Assembly (NCBI GenBank): GCA_036013505.1
Contig: CP107851.1
Location: 9,782,001 to 9,846,000, forward strand
Direction of reading: 5' to 3'
Source of the DNA: Streptomyces sp. NBC_00510
Lineage (GTDB): Bacteria > Actinomycetota > Actinomycetes > Streptomycetales > Streptomycetaceae
Length of the DNA stretch: 64,000 bases
This document shows positions 36,235 to 44,904 of the stretch, piece by piece (the first letter of the stretch is position 1; each line of letters opens with the position of its first letter). A program made the position numbers and the translations under genes. The notes beneath the pieces were generated by a model. It saw only the letters and a list, made by a program, of their open reading frames with translations. It was not told the origin of the DNA and did no database searches.

Positions 36235-36937
36235 GATGTCCTCCTGAACGGGACTGAAGGCATCCGGTTCCTGGACTCGCGTGCACGCGACCGGGGCAGG
36301 AGGCTCCGGGGAGCCCCTCTCTGCGCCCACCGTAAAATTTCCCCGGGATCGCCGACGGCGGTCCGGGCAGGTCCGTGGGGTATCCGCAGCTGTGCGAACC
36401 GGAGACTGCGGGCTTCCCGCCGTGCAGCCGCGTGCGACTCCGAATGTCGTTGCACGTTCCGTGGACGTCAACCGGCTTGGCCGGAGCCCCCTCGGTCTCA
36501 CTGCCGTGACGGGCAGCGGGGAGGACACGCTCTGTATTTTCGGTATCGCGCTGAGCGAAGTAACGCGTATGTATCCTCGTGGGGCCGCGCGGTGTCGGCG
36601 GCACGTCCCGCCGCTGAAATGCCCGGACTGCGGTGGCCGACTCCTTGGGGCTGGGAACCGGACCTGAGCTCGTGCACGAAAGGACAGGTCATCGGACAGA
36701 TCGCGCACGCATAGGCAAGGCGACGACCGGTGTGCCGCCTACGGTAAGAGAGTCGGCGACGCCGCGCTTTGTCCACTCGATTACCTGGGCTGACGGGTGA
36801 GCGTCGTGCGGTGACCACTCCTGCCCCTTGCTTGCTACATTGCCCGGGCTTTCGGGGCGGGTGTCTCGTGGCTTCGGCCTGCTCTAGCGGGCGGCTCCTT
36901 CTTCGCCGCCGGTCGGGCCCGGTGACGGTCCCGCAGA
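36235..36937. other. Long intergenic region between two AraC-type genes
   Basis: 703 bases without a recognisable gene. Open frames crossing it are compositionally poor extensions of the flanking regulators. AT-richer spots at 36535-36575 may hold a promoter of the downstream regulator gene. Confidence 0.35.
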
Positions 36938-37948
36938 TTAGGCCGGAGTTCCCTGGCGGGAAGGCATTGTTGCCGGTGGAAGTCCGGTCTGACTGCCGCA
37001 TGTTTGCCACCGCAACTCGCGGGGGCTCACACCGTACGCCGCCTTGAACACCCGGCTGAAGTGGGCCGCGCTGGCGAACCCCCACCGGTGGGCGATCGCC
37101 TCGATCGTCATGAACTGATGCACCGACGATGCGAGTTCTCTCTTGCACTCTTCGAGGCGCTGCGTCCTTATCCACTCGCCGAGGCTGATTCCCGCCCGGG
37201 ACAGGGTCAGGTAGAGCTGGCGTACGGAAACGTGATGCTCGGCGGCGATGCGCGCCGCAGTCAGGTCGGGTTCTGCCAAATGGAGGCGGACGTATTCCTG
37301 AACACGGAGAAGAAGTGTGCTGTTCAGAGGCGCTCTGGCCAGATCGTCACGGCCTGGGATCATGCTGACCACAGCCCTGATCAGGTCGACACAGGGCTGT
37401 GCGAACAGGGCGGTCTCAGCCTCGCCGACAGCGGCCCGGTTACGGGCCAGCCGGGTGAAAAGCGCTGCTGTGGCACCCACGACGGGGCGTTGCGAACTGA
37501 GTCGTACAGCTGTGACCTGGTCGAGCAGGGAGGGCCGAAGCCCCAGGACGTGCGTGGGAACGCGCACGAGGACCGAATGCATCGTGCCGTGGAAAAAGAC
37601 CTCGTAGGGCTTCGCGTTCTCGAGCACCGCGAGATCTCCCGCCCGGATCACACCCTGCCTTCCCCCCTGGTGGAAGGCGGAGACCCCCGCTTCCTGGAGA
37701 TGGACGAGAACGTGCGGCTCCATGTCCTCGTCCACCGAGGCGGTAGCACGGCGCAGGCGGGCCACGTTCCAGCCGATCTCCGAGACTTTCACCGACCCCA
37801 CCGCGTTGGTGGTTGCGCTGGCCCTCAGGTGATGCGGGTCCGGGGGAAGGTCCACCTCTATGCGGCCGTTGATGGACCACGAGAATTCACGGATCGCGTC
37901 CGCGCGATCGCCGGGAGCCAGCGACGCCACGTCGAGTCGATCTGCCAT
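36938..37948 (-). CDS. AraC-family regulator, paralogue of its neighbour
   Basis: 336 residues from ATG 37948, behind GAGGAGGCCCGC. The N-terminal sensing domain (about 1-200) includes PHVLVHLQEAGVSAFHQGGR and AGDLAVLENAKPYEVFFHG. The C-terminal AraC domain (about 220-325) reads IAAEHHVSVRQLYLTLSRAG and IAHRWGFASAAHFSRVFKAAYG, then VSPRELR. Same architecture as the regulator at 35233-36234, suggesting a local duplication. The role is unknown. Both lie on the minus strand 703 bases apart, with no structural gene between them. Confidence 0.92.
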   Translation of the reverse strand: MADRLDVASLAPGDRADAIREFSWSINGRIEVDLPPDPHHLRASATTNAVGSVKVSEIGWNVARLRRATASVDEDMEPHVLVHLQEAGVSAFHQGGRQGVIRAGDLAVLENAKPYEVFFHGTMHSVLVRVPTHVLGLRPSLLDQVTAVRLSSQRPVVGATAALFTRLARNRAAVGEAETALFAQPCVDLIRAVVSMIPGRDDLARAPLNSTLLLRVQEYVRLHLAEPDLTAARIAAEHHVSVRQLYLTLSRAGISLGEWIRTQRLEECKRELASSVHQFMTIEAIAHRWGFASAAHFSRVFKAAYGVSPRELRWQTCGSQTGLPPATMPSRQGTPA

Positions 37949-38080
37949 GCGGGCCTCCTCCAGAACTGGTCGCGGGGCTGCGCGCTGGGACAGGTCTCCA
38001 CGGTACTGCGGCAAGTGATGCATTTTGCGGCTTTTACTGTATTGTGAACCTTTATCTCTGCGTGGCCGTGCGGTCGGCTG

Positions 38081-38203
38081 GGCGGGGGCACGGGGCAGGG
38101 TCTGATCGGGCTGCGCGAGCGGGCCGCGGCGCACGGCGGCACCGCCGGGACGGGCCCGGGCCCGGACGGCACAAGGTTGGATTCGCGGTGCTCTCCTGGG
38201 TGA
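38081..38203 (+). pseudogene. Histidine-kinase C-terminal remnant
   Basis: A plus frame reads GTGQGLIGLRERAAAHGGTA then GTGPGPDGTRLDSRCSPG and TGA at 38201-38203. The G-x-G-L-x-G-L-R-E-R pattern is the last ATP-binding box (G2) of NarL/DesK-type sensor kinases. Everything upstream of this box is missing. A small orphan tail, left by deletion. Confidence 0.5.
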
Positions 38204-38295
38204 ACCACGATGGGGATGGCGGTGCTCCGCGGAAGATCGGTCGATCCACAGCCTGTGGCAGAAGGCCCGCCACCTCCTGCCACACGCGTTCGGGG

Positions 38296-38970
38296 TCAGC
38301 CTGTTGCCGGGACCGGTTCTGCGACTGCGGACGCCTCCGCCGCGTTACCGGCGTTGGTGGCCGAGGGTGTGATGGGGGTGTAGAAGACGCTGCCCTGCCG
38401 GCGGGCGCGTTCGGCGAGGCCCTTGGCCACCAGCGCCTCCAGGGTGTTACGCACGACCGGGGCGCTCGGCGTGGCGCGCTGCGGGTGCTGCTTGGCCAGG
38501 GCGTCGACGAACTCACTGACCATGCGCGGTTCGCTGCTTCCCGCCAGTATGTCCACGACCAGGCTGCGCAGCGTCGGCTCCGTGCTCGACGGTGAGCTGC
38601 CGGGCTTCGGCTTCCTGGCCGTCTTGGGGGCAGGCGTCTTCTTGGTGGCCTTTCGGGCCGCCGGCTCACCGGCCGACTTCTTTCGCCCGCGGGGACGCGG
38701 CACCTGCTGGGCGGCGGGCGTCACCTTCGGCTCTTCGGCCTTGTCGGCAGACGCTTCACCTGCCGGTTCTTCCTCCACGACCACGCTTGAGGCGCCGGCC
38801 ACCGATCCTTGTAGCTGGGCCAACCACGCCTGCTCCTGCTCGAGCCGAGCCAGCCGGCTTTGGAGTTCCGCGAGCTGCGTGCGGACCTTTTCCTGCTCGC
38901 CGGCGTTGTTGTCCAGGTCCTCTGCGAGACGCGTCGCATACCGGTCCTGAATGGTGTTGTTGTTGGACAC
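38296..38970 (-). CDS. Coiled-coil plus winged-helix protein, unknown
   Basis: 224 residues from GTG 38970, behind CAGGAGTGTC. Residues about 10-55 form a coiled coil (TQLAELQSRLARLEQEQAWL). Residues 60-130 are a disordered Lys/Pro/Ala linker (KKSAGEPAARKATKKTPAPK). Residues 130-205 look like a winged helix (LRSLVVDILAGSSEPRMVSE, RNTLEALVAKGLAERARRQG). The positively charged linker suggests nucleoid or DNA contact. This architecture recurs in Streptomyces hypothetical proteins. It may be a regulator or chromatin-associated factor; no target is visible. Confidence 0.75.
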   Translation of the reverse strand: MSNNNTIQDRYATRLAEDLDNNAGEQEKVRTQLAELQSRLARLEQEQAWLAQLQGSVAGASSVVVEEEPAGEASADKAEEPKVTPAAQQVPRPRGRKKSAGEPAARKATKKTPAPKTARKPKPGSSPSSTEPTLRSLVVDILAGSSEPRMVSEFVDALAKQHPQRATPSAPVVRNTLEALVAKGLAERARRQGSVFYTPITPSATNAGNAAEASAVAEPVPATG

Positions 38971-39473
38971 GACACTCCTGGTGTGTATGGGGTGGTGCTG
39001 CCGGATAGTACCTACCCGCGAGTCAATGTGTGTTGTTGTTGCGTGCCAGGCAGCCCGTATCGAGCCCCTTGTGGCAGCCTTGTTGGTGCCCCGTAGAGCG
39101 GCGAGGAGCCGTCGAGCAGTGTGACCCGTGCCCTTGGGGTACTGGATCCCCGTCCCTATTCAAGGTCTCTTTTACAACGACGCCGGCGCCATGAAGGCAC
39201 GTGCAATTGCGCGTAGTTGGGGGCCTTCGTTTCGCGGTCGGACGGACGAAGCGAGTACTGAGGCGCGTGAGCATCCAGGAGATTGTCCGGCGCCTGCGCA
39301 GGGGCCTGCGCCTGGCGGAAGTGCGCGTGAGGGCAGCACAAGCGTCTCCTGCCGGCGGAGCCGGCCCTCTCGAAGCCGCGGTCGGCGCGGTCCTGCTGGG
39401 GTAGGCCGGGACCGGATCGGGGGAGAGATGAGGGGACGCGGGGTCAACCGGTGTTGGGGGAGGGGGACCGGTC
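38971..39473. other. Gap between divergent genes
   Basis: 503 bases containing AT-rich promoter-like DNA near 38950-39040 and 39160-39200, and no recognisable gene. Confidence 0.35.
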
Positions 39474-40052
39474 ATGGTTGTGGTCTGGCTGGTGACGGCG
39501 TCAGTCGCGGTGGCTGTAGTTGCGGTGGTGGCGGGGCTGGTGCGGGCGGGCCGCCGGGAGGCTGCTGCAGAACGGATCCGGCTGGCAGAACAGGCGCAGC
39601 TACAAGCCGTTCAATCGCTGGACCAGGTCTGGCGGATGAACGACCGGGAATTCGAGGAGTACGTGACCATGCTGTGCCGCCGGGACGGCTGCACCGATGT
39701 CCGCCGGGTAGGCAGCGCCGGCGACCTGGGCGCCGACGTCATCGGCTACCTGCCCGATGGCAGGAAACTCGTGATCCAGTGCAAGCGCTACGCCCGGCAC
39801 CGTTCGGTCGGCAGCCGGGACATCCAGACGTTCAACGGCACCGCCCGCGCCGAACACGGGGCAGACGTTCCGGTCTTCGTCGCTTCCTGTAAATACACCT
39901 CCCCGGCCCGCGCGTTCGCGAGCAAGCAGCAGTTGACGCTCATCGACACCGACCTGCTCGGATTCTGGAACAGCGGCACGTCCCTGACGTCGTTCCTTGA
40001 TCTGGACATCGCCCGGTCCGGTACCCACCGCAAGCCTCACCCCGGACGCTGA
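39474..40052 (+). CDS. Membrane-anchored Mrr-like restriction endonuclease
   Basis: 192 residues from ATG 39474. Residues 3-23 are one transmembrane helix (VVWLVTASVAVAVVAVVAGL), then a basic stretch and a short helix (RLAEQAQLQAVQSLDQVWRM). The Mrr_cat PD-(D/E)xK domain spans about 57-185: FEEYVTMLCRRDGCTDVRRVG, GADVIGYLPDGRKLVIQCKRY with Asp88, Gln102 and Lys104 in the catalytic positions. Such proteins cut modified or foreign DNA; an N-terminal membrane anchor is known in actinobacterial members. No methylase or other defence gene is next to it, as expected for a modification-dependent type IV-like nuclease. Confidence 0.88.
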   Translation: MVVVWLVTASVAVAVVAVVAGLVRAGRREAAAERIRLAEQAQLQAVQSLDQVWRMNDREFEEYVTMLCRRDGCTDVRRVGSAGDLGADVIGYLPDGRKLVIQCKRYARHRSVGSRDIQTFNGTARAEHGADVPVFVASCKYTSPARAFASKQQLTLIDTDLLGFWNSGTSLTSFLDLDIARSGTHRKPHPGR

Positions 40053-40134
40053 AAGGACTCCGTCACCACCGCCGCGGCTGCACCTCTCGATCGGGCGGGT
40101 ACGGCTGGCGCCGGTCGGCCCCCGGGTGCGCGGC

Positions 40135-40659
40135 CTACGGGGTCCAGACGGGGTCGTCCGGGGCTGGCCTGCCGGACAGCCGGGGGAGCGGGTCCCCTGT
40201 CAGGGACAGTCTGCGGCGGGAAACGGTGATGAAGTCGCCTTGTGCGGCAATGATGCGCGAGCGCAATGCGAACCAGTCCTCATCGGGGGCCAGGCCGCGC
40301 TTGACCGCGATGTGGACGCGCCAGATCTACTCGTCCAGGGCATGGGCCGCCTCTGCGATGTCCTTGTCGGCGACGAGCTTCACCATGCTCAGTGCCTCGT
40401 TCCATGGTCGCCAGTCGATGCTGGTCGCCACGACCACACCTTGCGGGATGCTTTCGGGGCGGGAGGACTCCATGTCGCTGAGATCCACCAGCACCGTTGA
40501 CGACTCCCGCAGCACCCGTGCGCAAACAGCCGCCTGCTGTTCCCGGACCCAGTGCCGGTCCTGAGCGCGCCTGCTGACCACACTGCCGACGAAGACACCG
40601 ATCAACGTGGTCGCCACCGCTCCGCCTGGCGCGGCCAGCATGCTCCACAACTCGCTCAC
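40135..40659 (-). pseudogene. Membrane protein gene split by in-frame TAG
   Basis: From GTG 40659 (behind GAGGAACCTG) the frame encodes an N-terminal helix (GGAVATTLIGVFVGSVVSRR) and a soluble helical part (HWVREQQAAVCARVLRESST), reaching ALDE before TAG at 40327-40329. The same frame then continues IWRVHIAVKRGLAPDEDWFA, LRSRIIAAQGDFITVSRRRL and stops at TAG 40135-40137, giving 174 codons in all. The continuation has normal coding character, so a single substitution (for example GAG to TAG) is the likely cause. The 110-residue N-terminal product could still be made. Function unknown; it converges on the Mrr-like gene. Confidence 0.65.
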
Positions 40660-40677
40660 CAGGTTCCTCCGAGGATG

Positions 40678-40959
40678 CCCCGGCCTTCAGGCTGGGGTGG
40701 AATCGGACCCCTGCGGAGCAGGGCAGGAAGGGGGTTTCGCCCTCAGGGCGAAAGACCGTCGGGTAGCGTGTGCGTGGTGCTGAGCGAGAACCAAGCCGGC
40801 GCGACGGCGCGTTGCGAGAAACCAAGCACGAGCCACCTCAGCTGTGCCGTACGCAACCGGGCAGGTTCCGTCCCGGCTGGTGTTGAGGGAGTAAGACCTT
40901 GCGGGTCGCTGACTTGCGGGGCTTCCTGAGCCAGGAATCCCCCTGCTTCAGCAGGGGGA
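40678..40959 (+). mobile_element. IS200/IS605-type end region lacking tnpB (possible omega-RNA remnant)
   Basis: Four hairpins in 280 bases: CCCCGGCC-TTCA-GGCTGGGG (40678-40697), CCCTGC-GGA-GCAGGG (40709-40723), TTTCGCCC-TCA-GGGCGAAA (40735-40753) and TCCCCCTGC-TTCA-GCAGGGGGA (40938-40959). Between the last two, a plus frame ending at 40929 reads SENQAGATARCEKPSTSHLS and GSLTCGAS, which resembles the degenerate C-terminal tail of actinobacterial TnpB genes. The final hairpin with a TTCA loop and the flanking GAATCC / GGGTTCAA resembles the right end of these elements, where the guide (omega/re) RNA is encoded. No RuvC-like tnpB body or tnpA is present. The resemblance is from memory and needs a search. 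Confidence 0.5.
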
Positions 40960-41098
40960 GGGTTCAAACACCCAGTCTGACGGCACGAGGACCTGGTCGA
41001 CAGAGCGCTTGAACCTGCACGGGCCGCCGGTTCTCACGTGCAGCGCTGGATGCTGAAGGACTCGGCAGACACCGCCAGTTCGCAGGGCCGGAAGAGGT

Positions 41099-41250
41099 AA
41101 CCGGGTTGGAGGGAAACCCCGCTGCGGTCGCCGGCCCACAGGCCGAGGGTGTCGCGGGTGCCGTCCACGGTGACTGCGAGGCGACGTGGACCGGCAGGTT
41201 GGCGACCTGGCCGTCGCGGACCTTCACGTGGCTGCAGTCGATGAGTTGCG
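41099..41250 (-). pseudogene. IS256/Mutator-type transposase remnant
   Basis: The minus strand reads LIDCSHVKVRDGQVANLPVH in one frame and LAVTVDGTRDTLGLWAGD in another, with a frameshift between. Together they match the catalytic core of IS256-family transposases (DA.hVKvRd.g.v.n..v..A..v...G.rdiLGlW.gd). Both flanks of the gene are missing. Confidence 0.6.
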
Positions 41251-41326
41251 CCGTGGGGAATCGCGGACCCGCGCAGACCGGATCGCCGGGCACGGTGACC
41301 GGCGTCTGCCGGACTGCAGGTGAGTA

Positions 41327-42043
41327 CTACTGCGGTGGCCGGAGGGCGAGTTCTTGCCGGAGGATGCGGGCCAGTTCGGCCGGCTGGGAGAGGAACGGGC
41401 TGTGCCCGGAACGCAGCCGGACCGTGCGCTGGGCACGGGTGGCCATGGCTTCCTGGAGCGGCAGCGGGATGGCCAGGTCCTGCTCGCACAGGATGTAGGT
41501 GCTGGGGATGGTGCGCCAGGCGGCCTGGGTGAGGGGTTGGGTGACCGATGCCAGGGACTGGCGGCCGAGTTTGGCGGTTGCCTGCTGCGCCAGGTGCGGT
41601 TCGACGTCGTTGTACAGCACGTGCGTAGCCTGGGCCGCTTCGAAGTAGCCGTGGCCGGCGTGGCCCTGGGGTTCCTCGTGCACGTCCCAGTAGGGCGGAT
41701 AGACGCCGCCGACCAGGGACAGGACCGAGTCGCCGGCGTCCTGCATCAGGGCGCTGAGGTAGATGACGCGCTCGACGTTGCCGGCTGCCGCGGCGGCTTC
41801 GGTGACAGGGCATCCTCCGTAGGAGTGGCCGACCACCACGGTCGGTCCGCCGGCAGCCGCGATGGCCTTGGCCACCGCCTCCGCGTCGTCGTACAGGCCC
41901 CCCAGGACTGCCGGGTCCTGCCCGCTGCTGGGCAGGGCGACGGTACGTATGTCGAGGTCGGGGAGTTGCTCGGCCAGTGGCTGCCAGCACCAGGTGCCGT
42001 GCCAGGCGCCGTGGACCAGGACGAGGGTGGGAAGTGTGCTCAC
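41327..42043 (-). CDS. Alpha/beta hydrolase, esterase-like
   Basis: 238 residues from GTG 42043; upstream open sequence lacks domain content. The fold starts at LPTLVLVHGAWHGTWCWQPL (oxyanion HG). The nucleophile elbow is GHSYGG with Ser74; the acid is the Asp in ILCEQDLAIP, and the His is in RSGHSPFLSQP near residue 217. This matches the EstC/methylketone-synthase-like and salicylate-esterase-like group that act on small esters or polyketide-like compounds. It lies 80 bases downstream of the LAL regulator gene on the same strand, so co-transcription is plausible. Confidence 0.9.
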   Translation of the reverse strand: MSTLPTLVLVHGAWHGTWCWQPLAEQLPDLDIRTVALPSSGQDPAVLGGLYDDAEAVAKAIAAAGGPTVVVGHSYGGCPVTEAAAAAGNVERVIYLSALMQDAGDSVLSLVGGVYPPYWDVHEEPQGHAGHGYFEAAQATHVLYNDVEPHLAQQATAKLGRQSLASVTQPLTQAAWRTIPSTYILCEQDLAIPLPLQEAMATRAQRTVRLRSGHSPFLSQPAELARILRQELALRPPQ

Positions 42044-42123
42044 GTGCTGGGTCTTTCTGAAGTGAAGTGGCAGGGCCCGGCCTCTTGCTGCTCGGGTGGT
42101 GTGAGGAGGTAGATGACGGGGGG

Positions 42124-44904
42124 TCAGGCTTCGAGGGCGTCGCGGAGCATGCCTCGGGAGGTGATGCCCAGCTTGGGGTAGATCTGGTAGAGGTGGGCGC
42201 CCACGGTGCGGTGGGAGAGGAACAGGCGCTCGGCTATCTGTTTGTTGGTCAGGCCCGAGGCCGCCAGCCGGGCGATCTCCAGCTCCTGGGGGGTGAGCGT
42301 GTGCGGATTGGCGCCACTGGGCCTCCGCTTGGCGGAGCCGGCGGCGCGTAGTTCGGTCTCGGCACGCTCCGTCCAGGGATGGGCCCCCAGGTGTTGGAAG
42401 GCGGACAGTGCTGCTGCCAGCGGTCCCCTGGATTCGGTGGTGGCCCTGACGCGCCGCAGCCGTTCGCCGTAGGCGAGCTGGACGCGGGCGAAGTCGAAGG
42501 TCCACCGCCCGGCGCCGGGTACGTCAAGGCCGTGGGCGAACAGTTGCAGGGCCTGGTCGTCGTCGGTGGTGCTCAGGGCGGTGCAGGCGTGGGTGAGCAG
42601 GGCGTGCCGTGAGGACAGTTCGGTGATGCCGGCTTCGCGCATGGCCTGGGCGTGGGCGGCGGCCTCCTGGTGCCGGTTGGTCCGCATGGCCGCTTCCACC
42701 AGGTCCATCGTCGCCCATAGCGCGTGCGGGGCGTGCGAGGCGAGGTGGCCGGCGGGGCTGATGGCGGTGGCGTGTTCGTAGGCGTCGGCGAAGTCACCGC
42801 GCCCCAGGGCCGCCAGCCCTGCGGCGTGGTGTGCGTAGTGTGCGGCGCCGAACGCCTTGCGGCGGGTCGCCCAGTGAATGACCTGCTCGGCTGCCGCGTC
42901 CGCGCGGTCGGCCTCGCCTCGGGCAGCGGCCAGGAGGGCCTGGGCGTAGTGGAAGTACCAGGCAAAACCTGTGTAGCCGTGGGCGGTACACAACTGGAGG
43001 CCTTCTTCGGCGAGTTGCGCTGCCTCGTCCCACATCCCGGTGAGGTAGTCGTCCAGGGTGAGGTGGATCAGTCCGGCCATGTGCCGGCGTGCCGGACCGC
43101 CGTCTCGTCCCATGCGGACCATGCGCCACTGTGCTTCCCGGACGTCGCCGAGGCGGTCGACGTACAGGGCTGCCGAGCCGGTTCGCTGGAGCTGGACCGG
43201 GTCGGTGACGTCGGTCAGCTGCGCTATCAGTTCGTCGAGTTCGCCCGAGGCCGCGGCCCCTGTGCGGGCGGGGTCGGAGAAGGTCTTGGCCAGCGCGGAC
43301 AGCACCGGCGGGGCCTTGGGCGTCAGCTTGTCCAGTGCGCGGTAGTAGGGCTGCCACAGCTCGGGCCGGGCACCGAAGAAGCACACCAGTGCAAGCGTGT
43401 GCAGAGCGTCGATGAGCGACTTGTCCGCGGCGTCATACCCGTGGGTCCCGGCTTCGATCGCGTCGACCAGCAGAGTGTGCGCGGTGTCGATGTCGCTGTC
43501 GCTGTTCAGGATGAGAACGGCGGCGGCCGCGGCCGAGTGCAAGGAGCTCTTGGGATCCGCGATCGTGTGCCGTGCGTCGTCCAGGAGCTTTTGGGCGCTG
43601 TGCAGCGACCCGGTGGCCTCGGCGCCGATGTAGGCCGCGGTGGCGAGGCGGCGGCTGCGGCCAACTCCGGGCGGTGTGAGGTCCGCAGCCCGGAGCAGGG
43701 TGCGCATGCCGCCCACGGCGTCGCCGCGGCGCAGCGTGACACGCGCCGCGTCTTCCAGCAGGGCGGCCACGTTCTCGTCCGGCTCCAAGGTGGCCTCGCC
43801 CAAGTGCCAGGCCCGACGCTCAGGCTGGTCCACCAGGACCTGGGCCAGCGCCGTGTGGACCGCGCGCCGCTGGCTACTGGTGGAGTTCTCCACCACGACC
43901 GAGCGGATGAGCGGATGGCGGAACCTCAGCCGTCGCGCGACCTCGTCGATGTGGACCAGTTGGTCGCGTTCGGCAGGTCCCAGGTCCTCCAGGTCATAGC
44001 CGTCATCGGTGCGCCTGGAAGCGGCCTGCAGGACGCCGAGGTCCCCGACACCTTCCAGCGCGGCAAGCAGCAACAGGCGCTGGGAGGGCTGCGGCAGGCT
44101 GGTGACGCGGGAGCCGAACACCTCTTCCAGGCGCTGGCTGAGCGGCAGTACGGGCGGGACGTCGCCGCCTGCGGGCCCTTGCGTGGTCGGCAGGGCGGAC
44201 GGCAGTTCCAGCAAGGCGAGCGGATTGCCGCACGCCACGGTCAGCAGGCGCCGGCGGGCGCTGGGCACGAGGTGGGGGGACCTGTGGGCGACCAGGCGGG
44301 CAGCCGACTCGTCGTCCAGCGGCTGCAGCCGGTATTCGGGCAGGGCACCGCAGTCGTTGAGGCTCTGTACCCCGGTACGTGACGCGGCGAGAAAGCTCAC
44401 ACCGATGCCGACCGCCCGTCGTCGGACGAAGCCCAGGACGGCCGCACTGGCCTGGTCCAGCCAGGGCAGGTCGTCGATCACCAGGACGAGCGGGTTTCCG
44501 GCCGCGACCGTCTGCAGCAGGAGCAGCACGGCGTTGGAGACCATCAGCATTTGGGGCGGTGAGCCGCTTTCGAAGCCGAGTGCCACGCGTAGGGCTTCGC
44601 GGAAGGGCACCTCCAGATCCTCGATCTCGCGCTGGAAGGGGAACAGGACCTGGTGGAGACCCGAGTAACTGCAGTTCGCCTCGAACTCCACACCGGCGGC
44701 TCGTAGTACCCGGGCGCCCTCGGCGCGGGCTCCCGCCGCGATGGCGTCCAGCACTGCTGTCTTCCCGACCCCGGCATCCCCCGAGACCAGCAAGGCTCCG
44801 CCTACGGTGCCGACGCCCGCGAGCTCGCGGATCGTGTGCAGATCGCGGTCCCGACCGATCAGCGCATTGGTCGTATCGCGTGTGGAAGAGTCACTACCGA
44901 TCAC
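42124..44904 (-). CDS. LuxR-family LAL-type ATPase regulator
   Basis: 926 residues from GTG 44904, preceded by GGAGACAAGCA. The N-terminal AAA/NACHT-like ATPase has a good Walker A (GDAGVGKTA, residues 42-50) and Walker B (LVLVIDDLPWLD, about 135). A long tetratricopeptide-like helical middle (about 330-830) follows, and a C-terminal LuxR helix-turn-helix (about 860-926): LTPQELEIARLAASGLTNKQ, ERLFLSHRTVGAHLY. Length and order match LAL regulators, which in Streptomyces often activate secondary metabolism or hydrolase genes in response to a nucleotide or sugar-like inducer. The hydrolase gene follows directly. A perfect inverted repeat at 45496-45521 lies about 590 bases upstream. Confidence 0.93.
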   Translation of the reverse strand: MIGSDSSTRDTTNALIGRDRDLHTIRELAGVGTVGGALLVSGDAGVGKTAVLDAIAAGARAEGARVLRAAGVEFEANCSYSGLHQVLFPFQREIEDLEVPFREALRVALGFESGSPPQMLMVSNAVLLLLQTVAAGNPLVLVIDDLPWLDQASAAVLGFVRRRAVGIGVSFLAASRTGVQSLNDCGALPEYRLQPLDDESAARLVAHRSPHLVPSARRRLLTVACGNPLALLELPSALPTTQGPAGGDVPPVLPLSQRLEEVFGSRVTSLPQPSQRLLLLAALEGVGDLGVLQAASRRTDDGYDLEDLGPAERDQLVHIDEVARRLRFRHPLIRSVVVENSTSSQRRAVHTALAQVLVDQPERRAWHLGEATLEPDENVAALLEDAARVTLRRGDAVGGMRTLLRAADLTPPGVGRSRRLATAAYIGAEATGSLHSAQKLLDDARHTIADPKSSLHSAAAAAVLILNSDSDIDTAHTLLVDAIEAGTHGYDAADKSLIDALHTLALVCFFGARPELWQPYYRALDKLTPKAPPVLSALAKTFSDPARTGAAASGELDELIAQLTDVTDPVQLQRTGSAALYVDRLGDVREAQWRMVRMGRDGGPARRHMAGLIHLTLDDYLTGMWDEAAQLAEEGLQLCTAHGYTGFAWYFHYAQALLAAARGEADRADAAAEQVIHWATRRKAFGAAHYAHHAAGLAALGRGDFADAYEHATAISPAGHLASHAPHALWATMDLVEAAMRTNRHQEAAAHAQAMREAGITELSSRHALLTHACTALSTTDDDQALQLFAHGLDVPGAGRWTFDFARVQLAYGERLRRVRATTESRGPLAAALSAFQHLGAHPWTERAETELRAAGSAKRRPSGANPHTLTPQELEIARLAASGLTNKQIAERLFLSHRTVGAHLYQIYPKLGITSRGMLRDALEA

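Noticed and set aside
40938..40959. CRISPR repeat or tRNA
   Set aside because: The stem is a single hairpin, not a spaced repeat array, and no cloverleaf can be drawn.
42724..44382. Plus-strand 552-codon frame opposite the LAL regulator
   Set aside because: No domain, biased composition; the minus-strand gene is unambiguous.
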